Of a stretch of 64,000 nt of DNA, positions 49,357 to 61,269 are shown piece after piece (within the stretch, counting starts at the first letter, position 1; every line of letters begins with the position of its first letter). The notes beneath the pieces were generated by a model, which searched no databases, had not been told where the DNA came from, and was given only the letters and a program-made list of their open reading frames with translations. Origin of the DNA: Mesodorylaimus sp. YZB2_4 (taxonomy: Eukaryota; Nematoda; Enoplea; Dorylaimida; Dorylaimidae); the NCBI GenBank assembly GCA_030248295.1, contig JASANH010000389.1:78780-142779 (forward strand), read 5' to 3'. The position numbers were made by a program, and so were the translations under genes.

Positions 49357-52285
49357 ATGGACCTCGAGAAAGATATCCAAAAGATTTATCAGCGTCTGTC
49401 TGAAATCGACAGTAAATTTGCTGCTATTGAATCGCATTTTCAATCCTTGGGAATTGGAATGTCGAAAAAGAAAGCAGCGGGGCCAAAAAGTACTGCATTC
49501 ATTTTGTTTAGTTTTAGAATCGCGTGCATTAACATTTTTGAATTTAGGCAAATTAATCTTCGGTCTGGTGGAAAATGTGTCTTCATTGGTTGGTTTAAAA
49601 GAATGCATTACACATCGACGTCCTGCAATGAAAATCGTTTGGGCAATACTGTTAGCCTTGGGGATGTTGGGGACTGCCTGGTACGTGTACAGTACATCGA
49701 AAGAGTATTTGGATAATCCCACTTCAACAAACGTAAGTGGTTTTTATCAATTTTGCCTAATTCACCGAATTCCTCTAGGACTATGTTTAACACATCTCAA
49801 GCAATAGTGTGGCATTCTTGATCTTACATTCGGCCGCCAGCATCGACCGACCTGGGTGTGGGGTCACTGAACCGAAGGTCTGGATCGGCCCGACCCGGTC
49901 CAGAACCGACCCGATCCACCCGACCCAACGTTGTATTGCACCTGCTCACTTATTTCATGCCATTATATACTTTCTCTCATTGATAAAGGGCTGTCGATTA
50001 CGAGCACACACAGTCAGGAAGGGGCTGAAGGATTCGGACGAAAACGTCCAACGGAGGAGAAGTTGAGAAATGAGTCAACGTGATCGTCCCCTGATTTTGC
50101 CTCTTGCTGCCTGAGCTGATAGCGTAGAATTTCACAAACTTTGCAGTCCAACTTCACCTGCAATATCGCGCTTTGTTTGCGAACTTCACTTTGTGGAGTG
50201 GAAGGGTGGCCAGCATGAGGACAGCTACTTCATGTTTTTGGGGCCGGGATCCCCGCCGCCCCAATTCCCCTAGGGACCCGCTGATCGTTTTGCCTATTGC
50301 CGCTAGTCAGCAGTCATGATATGACAATTGAGGCAGTGATATGACCAGCTCTCACAGCAGGTTCCCTCTGACGGCTCCGCTGGAGCATCACCGTCTGCTC
50401 CAGCATCGCCGTCCAAGGATGATAGGGGGCGAGAACGGAGGGTCCCGACTGGCGTATGGACCAGTTTCCTCACTCTAGTCGTTCTGCCCGCCACTTCACC
50501 TCCACTTGGGTTCCTGGTGAGTCCCCCCCCCCCCCCCCCGGAGCCAACTGTGCAGTTCCCTCTTTGAGAATGGGTTTCCTAAACTGCCGTCCTGAGCCAG
50601 AATTGAACTGCAGCGTCCCAGTCAGGGTTGCGCCCAGTCAATGCGAGACCAACATCTTAACCAACTGAGCGCCTGCGACCAGACAGAACGTGGAGTGGGG
50701 TAAGAATTCAAAAATAGAAGCGACGTCATTCATTGGCGGCCCCTCCTGTGGGCTGAGCTGTAAAAAGCCGCCTGCGTGAAGACATACTCGGACGCCAGAG
50801 AAAATATTTTGGCGGGAGTTCAAAATTCCGATCCGGCCAGCCCACAGCTTGGGCCGGTTCCCCCCAAACCGATCCGGCCCAGATCGGCGGGTCGGTTCAG
50901 CTGGGTCGGCGGGTCAGTCGACGCTGGTTCGGCTGTCCTTTCTTTTTATTCCCTGTCAAATCTAGTTACAGTTTTTCTTGGCATCTTCCTCACCTCCATC
51001 GGCACAAGAAATACTGTAGGTACCTAGCAATACAGCTTCCTTCACCAGATGGTAAACCCTAGGATCACTTCTTCAATTGCAGGCGGAAATCGCTCGGCAG
51101 CAGCACTACGACTATCCATCTCTGGTGTTGTGCCCAGGATCCTGGGTAGACAAAGAGAAAGCATTGTCGAAAGGGATATCCATCGACGCGCTCAAATATT
51201 CCATCGGTTATGTCAACGGATTTGCTTCGAGGGACATCCGCGACTTGAAGGAAGCAAAAGCGTCATTTGAAAATTTCTACAAGCGCAATAACTATTCTTC
51301 TTTGTTTGACTACATCCAAGACATCACTGTGGATTTAATCGAAGCGAATTCCGTGAGTGACATGGTGTCCATGAACAGTTCGGCTTTTATATGCAGCGGA
51401 TGCAATAGTTCATCACCAGTTGAGAAAGTGCTCATTCTGAACAGAATTTGCTACGCATTCACTTTCAACGCAGTTAGTGCCAAGTCAACGATGGTATCCG
51501 ACGCTGCGCCTGAGATCATAGCACAAGTACAAAATAAAATGGAAGGATTAGCAAAAGTATTACCCAGTTGGCAAGCTTATCTCATGGAGGATGCACATAT
51601 TTTACAACCCAATTTTCCTCCAATTTATTTGGAATCATTCTATTACAATTATTTGAAAGTCAAGGCTGAAAGATTTATATTGTTGGGGCTGGAAGATGAA
51701 GCTTGTTTGAAACCTGAAGAAACACCAAATAACTATTCCGCCGAGACTTGCAATGTCCGATGTTTACATCAAATGTTAAAAAACAATACAGATTGCGGTG
51801 TCTTTGGTTATTCTGCATACGACGAACTAAAACCACCATCTTACTTCTGTAATTACTTGGACCAACTTCCCGGAAAGAACATTACATTTTTTCAATTCGT
51901 TCTCACTGCTTACCAGGAGTTATTCAACTCGAATGAAAGCCAGTTGTGTGGACTGCAATGTAAGCACCCGTGCGACAGGATGTTGTACACATCAACATTG
52001 CATTCCAGATATTACATTTCGAAGGATTCGAGTGGTCTTATCAGTAATGCCCAATTGCACAATATGTCCCTTCTTGGAATTTACGTGGACCACGCTGCAG
52101 TTTCTCAAGGTGGCATTGTCACACTGACCGAAGTCAGTAACTTTTCGTTCTCCACATTAGTGGGCAATGTTGGAGGGACATTAGGACTGTTTGTTGGTGG
52201 AACCATTCTAACTTTCTTTCAGTTTATTCTATGGTTTGTGGATTACACGCTTGACGTAAGGCATGAACGGAAAATTCCAATTTAA
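49357..52285 (+). CDS. DEG/ENaC-like channel, tandem paralogue C
   Basis: Exons 49357-49489, 49548-49732 and 51083-52285 encode 506 residues, again with a 185-nt second exon and phases 1 and 0. An N-terminal charged helix (IYQRLSEIDSKFAAIESH), SSLVGLKE, TM1 (VWAILLALGMLGTAWYVY) and YPSLVLCPGSWVD are followed by an ectodomain with ICYAFTF, CNVRCLHQML and CKHPCDRM. TM2 reads GNVGGTLGLFVGGTILTFFQ. The second intron is 1,350 nt and holds a mobile element bounded by GGTCGG-type repeats plus a tRNA-like SINE. An acceptor-like GGATTTTAG ends 6 nt before the ATG, suggesting an upstream non-coding exon or trans-splicing. Confidence 0.82.
49840..50940. mobile_element. Element with GGTCGG/GATCGG-rich ends inside the channel C intron
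   Basis: Both ends carry short GATCGG/GGTCGG-type arrays (49850-49930 and 50820-50935), in the style of the CGGGT and GGATC element families elsewhere in the window. An internal minus-strand tRNA-like stretch (50684-50585) has A-box-like GCGCTCAGTTGGTTAAGATG and B-box-like CAGTTCAATTCTGG. A run of 18 C lies at about 50523-50540. It explains the 1,350-nt intron. Confidence 0.45.
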
Positions 52286-55200
52286 TTCATCACAGAAAAG
52301 CTTAGGGATTCGAGTTCGTGTTTTATTAGTGTAATGTGATGGTATTCTCTAACGATAAGTACATTCACATTTTTGACATCATTTATTTGAGCCCAGTTTT
52401 TTTGGCGGCCCAGCAGTCACTGTGAAGTGGGGACCAGCCACACAGTAGCTTCCATCATGCGTCTCCACCCCCACTCGGTGGTGTTCGACATCGACCACGT
52501 GTGCTCCTTTCGTTCGTCTTGCCACTCGGACTCCGGGACGGTCAGTCACCCATAGTCAGCATAGGCCAGGTGAGGCTTAAACTTCCCCTCCGAAAGTGGG
52601 AGTTTGAACACGGACCCGTAAGGTAAGGCTGCAAATTACAAAGATTGGTGTTGACGAAGGTAATAAGCGTCTCGTGATCATGGTCAGTCCCTTACGCACG
52701 AATTCAATTCAAAATTTATGAATCACAAGATGCAGCCTGCTCTCCCAGGTGGGGGGGGGAGGGCAGAAGAACAAGTTTTTATCAGCCCTCATTTTTCTGT
52801 CTTGTAGTCGTGACTACGTAAACATTACGATCTACGCTCCCCCTGGTATACGCCCCTCCGAGGTACGCGGCGGAGGGGCCGTTTCCTAGAAACAGGATTC
52901 TCGAAGCCTGAATGTCCTTTTTGATGATTTATCACACATCGATTAGTGCAAACTTTAAAAAATGGGGAAACTTAATCTGATCGGCCTTTTGTTCCCCACC
53001 TGCACTTAAAGTGCGAAACATTAGCTGTAACCGTTGGGATGATAAGACCAACCAGCTGATAACAGAGAAAATTCTCTATTCTGTCTAACATGTACTGTAG
53101 CGCCGCAGTTTTCGTGCAGCATTTTATGTAATTCTTTACCATGGGATTACGCTGGCCTACCTTCCACGGATTTAGTGACTTTTGAGTGTGTTTTGTAGTG
53201 TTGATACAGTTTTGGAAAGCAGATTAGATTCGATGTGAGCATAAATCTCCACTTTTCTTTTTTTAGATACAACACATTGGACTGTACGACTTCAACAGCT
53301 CACAAGGGACCACTGTCGAACCTGACGTAATCAAGTATTGTAATTTGTTTTAAAAGAAAGCTTTCTGCAAAATATTAGATCTGTCTGACCGCATGGTTAG
53401 CAGTAATCAGCGCCGAAATCCTCCAAATTGTTTTAAATCTACCTGCTCTGCCGGTTTTTAGTGGGAAAAAGCCAAAACCCAAGTGTTAGAACACGGAACC
53501 CAAAGCCCGAAACCTGAAAACCGAGTTTTCAAAAACCCAGCGAGTTTTCCCTAACACTCTCCTTACTTACCGCACAAGAATCCGAAAACCCGAAGGACTT
53601 TAAGCGCTGACCAGCTGGCCAAACGGGTTCAATATTTTGCAGCTTTCTTTTGCTTCCAGGAACAAATTACAGTCATCGATTAAGTCAAATTCAACTTAGC
53701 AGTTGCCAGGCTCCATCAGATCAAGGAGATAAACTCTTTCACTCACGTAGCGGGAGCTGATGAACCACGGCAATATTGCGAACATGTGCCAAATTTTCTC
53801 TATGGTTTGACCAAAATTTAAACGGATCCGTTTCATTTAACCGCCTGATGCTTTTTAAGGATGACAAAATCTGTCTCTAACTAGCGATCAACAGGATTCA
53901 AACCAGCAACGCCTCAGCAGTGCCTCAGCTGCGTTTCGTTTTTCTTTGAGCTTTGCACGAGCACCCGAAAACGGATCACCAAGTTCCGAAATGTGGAATT
54001 CGACTAACTGTTTCTAAAATGATTCAGTTATATTGAAATTCAGTTTTGACAGAGAGATTCAGTTTCAGTTTCAGTTAGCTGTATTAACATGATAAGACGT
54101 AGCGAGGGCAGGTGCCGACTTTGGATTCAAATGTTATTCGCGGGTGACTGCAACACAGTATCTTATAGTTTCTGCACAATTTTTTGGATTTGGCGCGCTT
54201 CTGACAATTCCTCTTGCACGAATGCTGTACGACTTACTAACTGAGCTTGAAGAGAGGACTGGTATCGCTGGTATGGAGACGTGCGATTTCGTCGCGACGA
54301 GAATCTTCGACCGATTTGGCAGATGCAGATGGGACTCGAACGCAAAGTGACGATCTCCTTTCTTTGTCCAAATTAAGAACGCGCCAATGCACAGCGAAAA
54401 TGCATACACATACACTGACTCAACGCAGGAGTTGCGCGCCTTTATATACTGTTCCAGCCCCGATCCTCTCTACATAAATTAGCATATCTTCCCAATTATC
54501 AGAGGTCGTAAATTGTTCAGGCCTAAAAACTGGAAATCGCTAGTCACTCCAGGTCTTATGCAAATATACCTATGTGATAAGAATGGTCAGGACGGATCCA
54601 GAAACTGGTTGTGTTAGGCATCTAATGATTTATGCGAATGACTTGGATCCTGAGAGCAAGAACTATATCACTGCTGAAATCTGAAGAGGAATTGTCAGAA
54701 ACGCGCTAAATCCGAAAAGTTGTTCAGAAACTAAGATACTGTGTTGCGTGACCATTGGTCAAAGACAGGCGTGTTTACTCAAGCAGTCTTACGTAGTTTA
54801 GAGTCGTCAATGACACTGCCTGGGGCGAGAAACCCCGACCCCAGAAAACTCGAAAACAAGCCAGATACTGTAAAGGGAGAGAGCTCGTGGCTCGAGCCTG
54901 GTCGTAAAATGTTTGACTGACTATGCACAATAGGATAGGTGTATGCCTAATGCTCCTTTGGACCATCCGCCTTGCTTCTTCTTTTGCGCTGTAGTAAACT
55001 GGACTGCGCAGCGGTCTCTGGAGTCGCGAAAAGACAGCATCGTATTCGTGGCACAGAGACATTGTCAAATAGGAGAGTGTCATGATCCAGTACGGGACAT
55101 GTTATCAAATAAAATAGAGGAGCTGGCAAACCGCCCAATGCGAAGGCAATATTCCGACTAACTTAGTTACCAGTGCTGCGATGCCAATAAACAAAGAGAA

Positions 55201-55331
55201 GCAAAAATTAATTCAGACATCTGTTTGGTCAGAAATTATTTTTTCAGCACACCTCTATCAACGCCCATTTAGCAAGGAGACCAATTTTATAGCTACGTAT
55301 CTCAAAGAAACCTCTAACACTCCCTACCAGA
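52286..55331. other. Intergenic region between channel C and transporter 2
   Basis: Holds a hairpin at about 52846-52879 (GCCCCTCCG arms), a dispersed repeat at 53360-53710, and a minus-strand TATATAAA at 54441-54448. The frame after that TATA box (54415-54134, minus) is open but lacks an ATG. The plus ORF 54222-54350 (43 residues) overlaps it. Neither is called. Confidence 0.4.
53360..53710. repeat. Dispersed repeat, CTGACC...TTGGCCA family
   Basis: Shares the order of blocks with 60610-60990: an ATATTxG(G)xxxCTGACC start, a central AAAACCC/GAAACCTGA-rich stretch, then GCTGACCAG(C/T)TGGCCA, ATATTTTGCAG and TTTCTTTTGC. The start and end are partial inverted copies, suggesting a small TIR element. 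Confidence 0.45.
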
Positions 55332-57646
55332 CTACTTTCTTTGTTTGTGGCCCGGAAAGAATCTCGCAATGGCTGTAGCCTGATTGTTCAGCTCGTCAAT
55401 GATATCACTCAGTTTCCGTCCTTTCGTCTCTGGTGCGAAGGCAAAGATGAATAACCAAAAGACCGCGACGAAGCCGCAGTAAAGAAGAAACGAGAATTCG
55501 TTAACTACGTTCTGAAAAGCATACAAATTAAGAGAATAACAGTGCAATTAGTGGTTAAAAACTTAAGGTTTTTGTACCTTCCATAAAAGGAAAGTAAACC
55601 CTACGAGAAAATTTGTTGCCCAATTTACGCCCACTGCCAATGCATTAGCTTTGCCGCGTGTGTTTTGTTCGAACACTTCGCTGACGTAGAACCATGGAAT
55701 GGAACCTAAAATGATAACACTTTTCCTTGCGCTTTAGTTAAACGATATGGGTGCAATATTTTAGAAGGGCCTAAATTTGGTCTCAAACTCATTGGACATT
55801 GTCCACAGTTGCTTACCTGGTCCAAATGCAAATGATGCTACGAACATATAAATGAAGAAAATAGCAAAGTAAGCCGAGGCTTGATACAGCTCTTTGTCCT
55901 GTTCCAACAAGTGCAGCGTAATCACTGTGCACATGCCGCACACCCACATCCCGCCCAGTCCAGCCAGCATTAGCAGCTTTCTTCCCAGTCTGTCCACGAT
56001 CAATGTCGAAACCAGGGTCATAAGCACGTTCAATGTACTCAGACCTAATGTGGCTCCACTGGCCTGCGCCTGAGTCAATTTGGCACCTTCCCGGAAGATG
56101 TTGGTTGAGAAGTACATGGCCTACGAAATTCAGACTTTTTCAGAGAATTCACGCGGAAATAACAGTAGATTTAAAGGCCTAGATGCTCAGAGAACAGTAC
56201 TTACCACATTGATGCCAGACCACTGCTGGGCCAACATCATGACGATGGCGATGGTCAATGACCACGCCAGGACGGGTGACTTGAACATGTCGAAAAATGT
56301 CAAAGATGGTGTTTCAGCCATGCGCTCCTCCTCGTCCTGCATCATAACCAATTCGGCACTGACCTCAGTCTTGCCTCGCAGTTTGATTAGTGCTGACAAA
56401 AAATAGATGAAAAATCATACAAGTTTGATTTATTACTTCTTACCTTTGACAGCATCTGGTTCGTTCTTCTTCAGCAGAAGGAGATACTTTGGGCTTTCTG
56501 GGCAAAACCTCAAAGTAATCAGCTGGAAAACAGCCGATAGGGCGGGAACAACTGAAAATAGGATCTCGTCCTCTTGAACCTGAATGAGGAAAAGCCACTT
56601 ACCGAGCAAGAGCGGCCAAAGTGTGGGTGTACCCAGAATGTAGGGCAGACCCAAGATATTCGAAACTAGAATTGCAACAGTGACCATAAGTTGACAGACA
56701 CTTCCCAACATTCCACTCAGATTTATCGGCGCTATCTCGATAAGATACATTGGTGCAAGACCGCTGTTGAGTCCTTAAAAAAGGCGACATCTTATCTGCC
56801 AGTCACGTACTTCTGACACCGCTTTCACATTAGCTAAGACACGCCCAAAACCCGAGTCCATCCAAAATCCCCTCCCATATTAGCGCAATTGCTATCCCTG
56901 TGGACATGCCGTAGCTGAGTGAAAGTGCCCTAATACGCTTCGAGTGCATACCACAATTGAATCCTATGATCACTCTGCCAACAATAAGTAGCGGGTAACA
57001 ACAGGCCACTTTTGCAATGCTCATGATCAATGCCGCTATGATTGCAAAACTATTGTTTACCATCATTGCACCTTTCCTAAAATCAACGGTATAAAGTGGC
57101 CCGCACAACCACCGTAGAACCGGTTTTATCAATACCTGCCAAACTTATCAGCAAACCATCCACACGCCAATCCGCCAAACATGCCTCCCAGTGGAAAGAT
57201 TCCAACGATCCAAGACCAGATTTGTGTCAAGCGGATTTTAGACAATTCACTCCCGTGCAAGTATGGATAAGATACGTTTTGGATCCATGTTTGAATTACC
57301 TACTTTTTCCATGCGAAATTAATCGTTCAAATGACCAGAAAAGACTGCCTACTTGATCTGGAGCATTCATAACACCAATATTGTATCCAAAGATAAACGA
57401 AGATCCACACGTCGCTGCTGCAACTGCTAACAACAGTGAGCCTGTCAAGCGACCCTAAAACATAGTCGGCTCTTCACAAGGCAGGGAAACAATGACTTTC
57501 AAACTGACCGGACTGACACCACTCCTTACCTCCAGCTCATTCTGTGAAATACTGGTCAGTCGTCGGAATGCATGAGGTGGCCTGTCCTCCAATAACAGCT
57601 TGAATTCGGGTTCCAGAATGGTCGAGGCCTTCTTACTCCGCGCCAT
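55332..57646 (-). CDS. GLUT-family (SLC2A-like) facilitative sugar transporter 2
   Basis: Paralogue of the transporter at 31843-34390, 528 residues. Exons: 57646-57530, 57454-57353, 57299-57136, 57076-56952, 56773-56603, 56551-56444, 56392-56205, 56120-55817, 55705-55578 and 55511-55332, all in phase. Signatures: FIFGYNIGVMNAP, GGMFGG and [73 protein letters not shown] and APETKGRK. The N-terminal cytoplasmic part is longer than in the paralogue (39 residues before the TM1 exon). The 51-nt intron at 56552-56602 is open in frame, so a naive reading would wrongly insert 17 residues; the paralogue's exon lengths show it is an intron. The transporter 1 intron inside the 304-nt exon is absent here. 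Confidence 0.9.
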
Positions 57647-58562
57647 CGTTCTGACAGTTATTTGGACCAACCGAGCTGTTCACATGCGCCACCCACAGTC
57701 AGAGCACGAATATACTGGGGATGAGTGCTTCCAGTCTGAACACCAGGCCAGTCGTTATCAAAATAGCACCTATACAGATAATAAAGCTACTTAACCCTGT
57801 TTTGTTCAACGCTGCCTGACATTGGGAGTCTTAGCCGTCGACATTGTAAATTGACTGCTCAAAGCGCCCTCGGTTTTAAGTTTTGAGATTAAAATTTATC
57901 GCGCTCTTATGTCCAAAATAAACGAGATAGCCGTGCGTGCTAGGAGTGCTTTCTCAATCGTCTATAATGGTCGATAGCACGTGATTGTTATGAGTGTGTT
58001 GGCAGAAAGACGGACATTGCGTTGGCCCCACGCGCTGTAAAATGACTTCAGAACATAACATATTTTGGTTTCGAAAAATTCAGCGAGGTCGAATTCAGCG
58101 AAACGTGAGGAACAGATTGTATAAACATGATGATGGATACAAGATACAACCTGCCTTGGTGGCAGCTACAGGAGGAAGAATGACGAAATATTTTTGAGTC
58201 ATCATAGCGTAAGCAGTCACAACGCAAGTACATAAACTGACCAGTCTTCCCATTTCACACACAATTTCAAAAGCACAACAATACACCCACACGCTTTCAG
58301 TCGAGATATTCGCAAAGTGCAGTTTAAGAAGTAAACAAGGCCAATGAGAGCCTCATTCCCTCTTTTCCCCTCTCGATTAAACGATTGTGCTAATCGAGAG
58401 GGGCATTGCTGAGGGGTGCCAGAAAACGAGGCACTGACGATTCCCCCATAGCAGTGATATACTGTAGTTCTTGTTCTGGACTTCCCTTCCAGCCTGTCTT
58501 GAGGATGCCTAGGCGCATAAGACTAGTTTGGATCATCTGCTAGAATAGGTCGCCTTCTTCAG

Positions 58563-58690
58563 GTCCTGTGCATTTCCCTGGTTTGCATGTCTGCAAATTA
58601 TCAGACGTACCTGTTCTCGGGCTGGGCGCTGTGCATTTGCCTGTTTTGCATATATCCAAATTATTGTACATACCTGTTTTCTGGCTAGGC
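58563..58690 (+). repeat. Two tandem ~64-bp units with octamer-like motifs upstream of a TATA box
   Basis: Units at about 58563-58627 and 58628-58690 share CTGTGCATTT, GTTTTGCAT or GTTTGCAT, CCAAATTATT or GCAAATTATC, and ACCTGTT blocks; a third partial GTGCATTTTC follows. TATATAAG is at 58710-58717. Confidence 0.5.
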
Positions 58691-58709
58691 TAGGTGCATT
58701 TTCTGAGGG

Positions 58710-58717
58710 TATATAAG
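58710..58717 (+). promoter_or_regulatory. TATA box downstream of the tandem octamer repeat
   Basis: TATATAAG in the same spacing relation to an ATG (58751) that a core promoter would have; it follows the repeat directly. No downstream gene is confirmed. Confidence 0.35.
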
Positions 58718-58750
58718 GGCGTGTATTTTCTTGTGAGTCGGGCGTTCTTC

Positions 58751-58882
58751 ATGGTGAATTTAAAAGTCACTGATGGCGTCTTCCTTTGCGAAACTCGTAT
58801 GGCCGATTTACGCCTTGTCATAGTCGTACTTTGGGTTAGCACTAATTGGTGTGGTGTAGTTTCCAGCAATCCCTACCCCTAG
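58751..58882 (+). CDS. Unrecognised 43-residue ORF behind a TATA box
   Basis: The ATG lies 34 nt after the TATA box. An internal ATG (58799) starts a peptide with a hydrophobic core (LRLVIVVLWVS), resembling a signal or membrane segment. It could be a small secreted peptide or a first exon; no family is recognised. Confidence 0.2.
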   Translation: MVNLKVTDGVFLCETRMADLRLVIVVLWVSTNWCGVVSSNPYP

Positions 58883-60149
58883 ACATGTGGACCATCAACC
58901 AAACATCAACTTCACCACATAGCTATCGCTCTGATTAGTCGGAGGATGTTTGCCAGTCCCCAATCGGAATCCTTCCGACCAATAAGATCTGCTGAAAAAT
59001 GCAGGAGTGGGGATCAGATGGGTTTTTTAGTCGATTAATTCTCAGCAAGTTGCATTTCAATCTGACCATAAAAATTCTGGCCATGTACTGCTGCCTCTCT
59101 CATAAGTTTCCTCGATTGTTATCCTGGCAATAAGTCAAACACCCCCTTTAAAAAAAAAAACGTTGACCCTGCTATTTCTGTAAAGCTGAAGGATAAATTC
59201 TCCAAACCGTCTAGAAGAGTTTCTCTTATGTGGGTCTTCGGTGAAAACTTCGTACGAGAAGGATCAGCTTGGCTATCCTAGCCTACATCGAGCGATCACG
59301 AAGTAAAAAAGAGGACCTTATCATGGAACAAAGATGGCAAAGACAATCAGGAAAACTGCTGTTCTGTACAGTACTTGCAAAAGCTATTTTTAACCCAGTG
59401 CTTTTGATTGCTTGCTCGATTGAAAATGAGCATGTACCACGTCGACAGGGCCTAACAGATTTAAGTAGGTCCGAGAGGGGTCTATAAGTAGGGTCAACTA
59501 CAATTTTCGATGCCCAGTTTTCGAGCCCAGCCAGCCAATTTTTTCAAAGTTTTTCTAAATAAGTACTGAATAGGATACTGGCTCAATTTAAAGGGTCTCC
59601 AGATGACTTATTCAGGAAATAGGGTGCGTGATAAGTTCCCGCCTTCAGTGAAAATCCATTATCAAATCAAAAAATCTTTTTACCTTCTCTAGCACGAATT
59701 GGTGAGATTATAATCACATCAGATGTTCAAAATGTCCTCCTTAAACTTTTACTAGCATTCAAACGTTGAACCTGATTTTCGACTTTAGCCGTTTAGTTAC
59801 TTCCAGCTTCTTCATCCTAGGGTTTTTCCAGAGCAATATCACATAGATTTACGCTATTGCAGCTTGTAGAGGATATTTTGCTCTACAGAATAGACCAACT
59901 GGGATTTGAGAGGGTTCAGATCTGGGAAATCAGAAAGCTAAAACCCGTAACCACGCCCGTAACCTGTAACCACGCCTGCCAGGCTTGGTAACACATCCTA
60001 CGACTGTGCATCGTGCGTACAGTATGTGTCACAGAATGACACTTGACGGCCTTTCTTGTTCAGCCAATGTGTGGTTACGCTGTTTCGCCAGAGATGGCCT
60101 CGCAATGCTATTTGCATGATTGGTTGAGCACCACCTATTCACCGCAGGT

Positions 60150-61260
60150 GGAAGATTGTGATTCACGACTGGATCGGATGGGGGTTTGTCGGGTCGGATC
60201 GGATCTCATCGGATGGGAAAAATTTCGGATCGGATCGGATGAGTTTCGGGTCAGATAATGTGAAAAATTTGTAATTTTTCCGACATTGAATGACTCATGA
60301 ACATTTTCTAAAGGCTGCCCCCCCCTGATAAACACACAGTATTTATTATCATGGTGACATGACACAAGCAGCCCCTCTCAACCACACTGCTCATCATGGA
60401 TCTACTTTACAAGCTGATCCATGCTGCTTATAAATGACTGCAACCGCAACTTCAATTTTTTAAAACAAAAAACGGATATTTCCACTTTGTTTCCACTTCT
60501 CACTAATATTTCTGTCGTCCATCTCCAAACATTTGCAAAATCTGGAAAGGCAATCTTGCAAACCGTTGCATCGAACTTAATAAAACTAAAAATTGCAATT
60601 TGTTTTCAGGTTTAAAAGAGCTCTCTGAAAAATATTGGGGCATCTGACCAACTGGTCAGCAGTGGGCAGTGCCTAATGCCAAGGAATTTTTAAAATTCTT
60701 CTTGATTTTTTGGTTTTTTTTCCGAGAGAAAACCGAAACCTGAGTCTTGGAAGCTCAAAATCGAAGCCCAAAATCCAAAACCCAAAAGCGAGTTTGAAAT
60801 GAACCTTGCGTGTTTATCTCAACGCTCGGGTTTCTTATATCAAGAATTCAAAAATTTTCAGGACTTTAGGCCATCGCTGACCAGTTGGCCAGACTTCTCT
60901 GATATTTTGCAGAAAGTTTTCTTTTGCATTTGGGAACAATCAACAAATTAGGAGTTTCTGTTCCGTAAAGTTCGACTTGACTTGGCTGTGCTTCCTTGTG
61001 TGTGAGTCATGAATGTTTTCTCTGGTCTTAAATAATAATAATGGGATGACGACTTCTAATTATGAGCAAAAAATGGAAGCATCAATGCAGAATATTGATC
61101 TCATCTCATTTATTACACAACAGAGCGAGTGGACGAAAATTGCGCGGTGGTTCGTTGTTTGCCCACGGTGATTTCAGAAACCATTAAATGTCGGATCGGA
61201 GGGTTCAGATCGGATGATCTGATCCGAATTTTCGGATCGTCCGTGTCAGAACTATCAGGT
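60150..61260 (-). repeat. Interspersed element with GGATC-type subterminal repeats (copy 2)
   Basis: One end (60165-60250) has GGATCGGATCGGATGAG-type arrays and extends to 60445, matching 135-410 in reverse. A second GGATC cluster at 61190-61240 may be the other end. The repeat at 60610-60990 is nested between them. Confidence 0.5.
60610..60990. repeat. Dispersed repeat, CTGACC...TTGGCCA family (nested copy)
   Basis: Starts near GCATCTGACCAACTGGTCAG and ends with GCTGACCAGTTGGCCAGA and GAAAGTTTTCTTTTGCAT. Homologous to 53360-53710 and 26020-26190. Confidence 0.5.
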
Positions 61261-61269
61261 CGAGGTGTT

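Larger units (their letters stand above)
57647..60100. other. Intergenic region upstream of transporter 2
   Basis: Includes a 13-bp-stem inverted repeat CCCCTCTCGATTA..TAATCGAGAGGGG (58366-58402), a tandem octamer repeat with TATA box (58563-58717) and a 43-residue ORF behind it. The rest is AT-rich without supported genes. Confidence 0.4.

Noticed and set aside
56552..56602. 17-residue insertion in transporter 2
   Set aside because: The open stretch has GTAAGT and TTTTCAG ends, and removing it restores the exon length of the paralogue.
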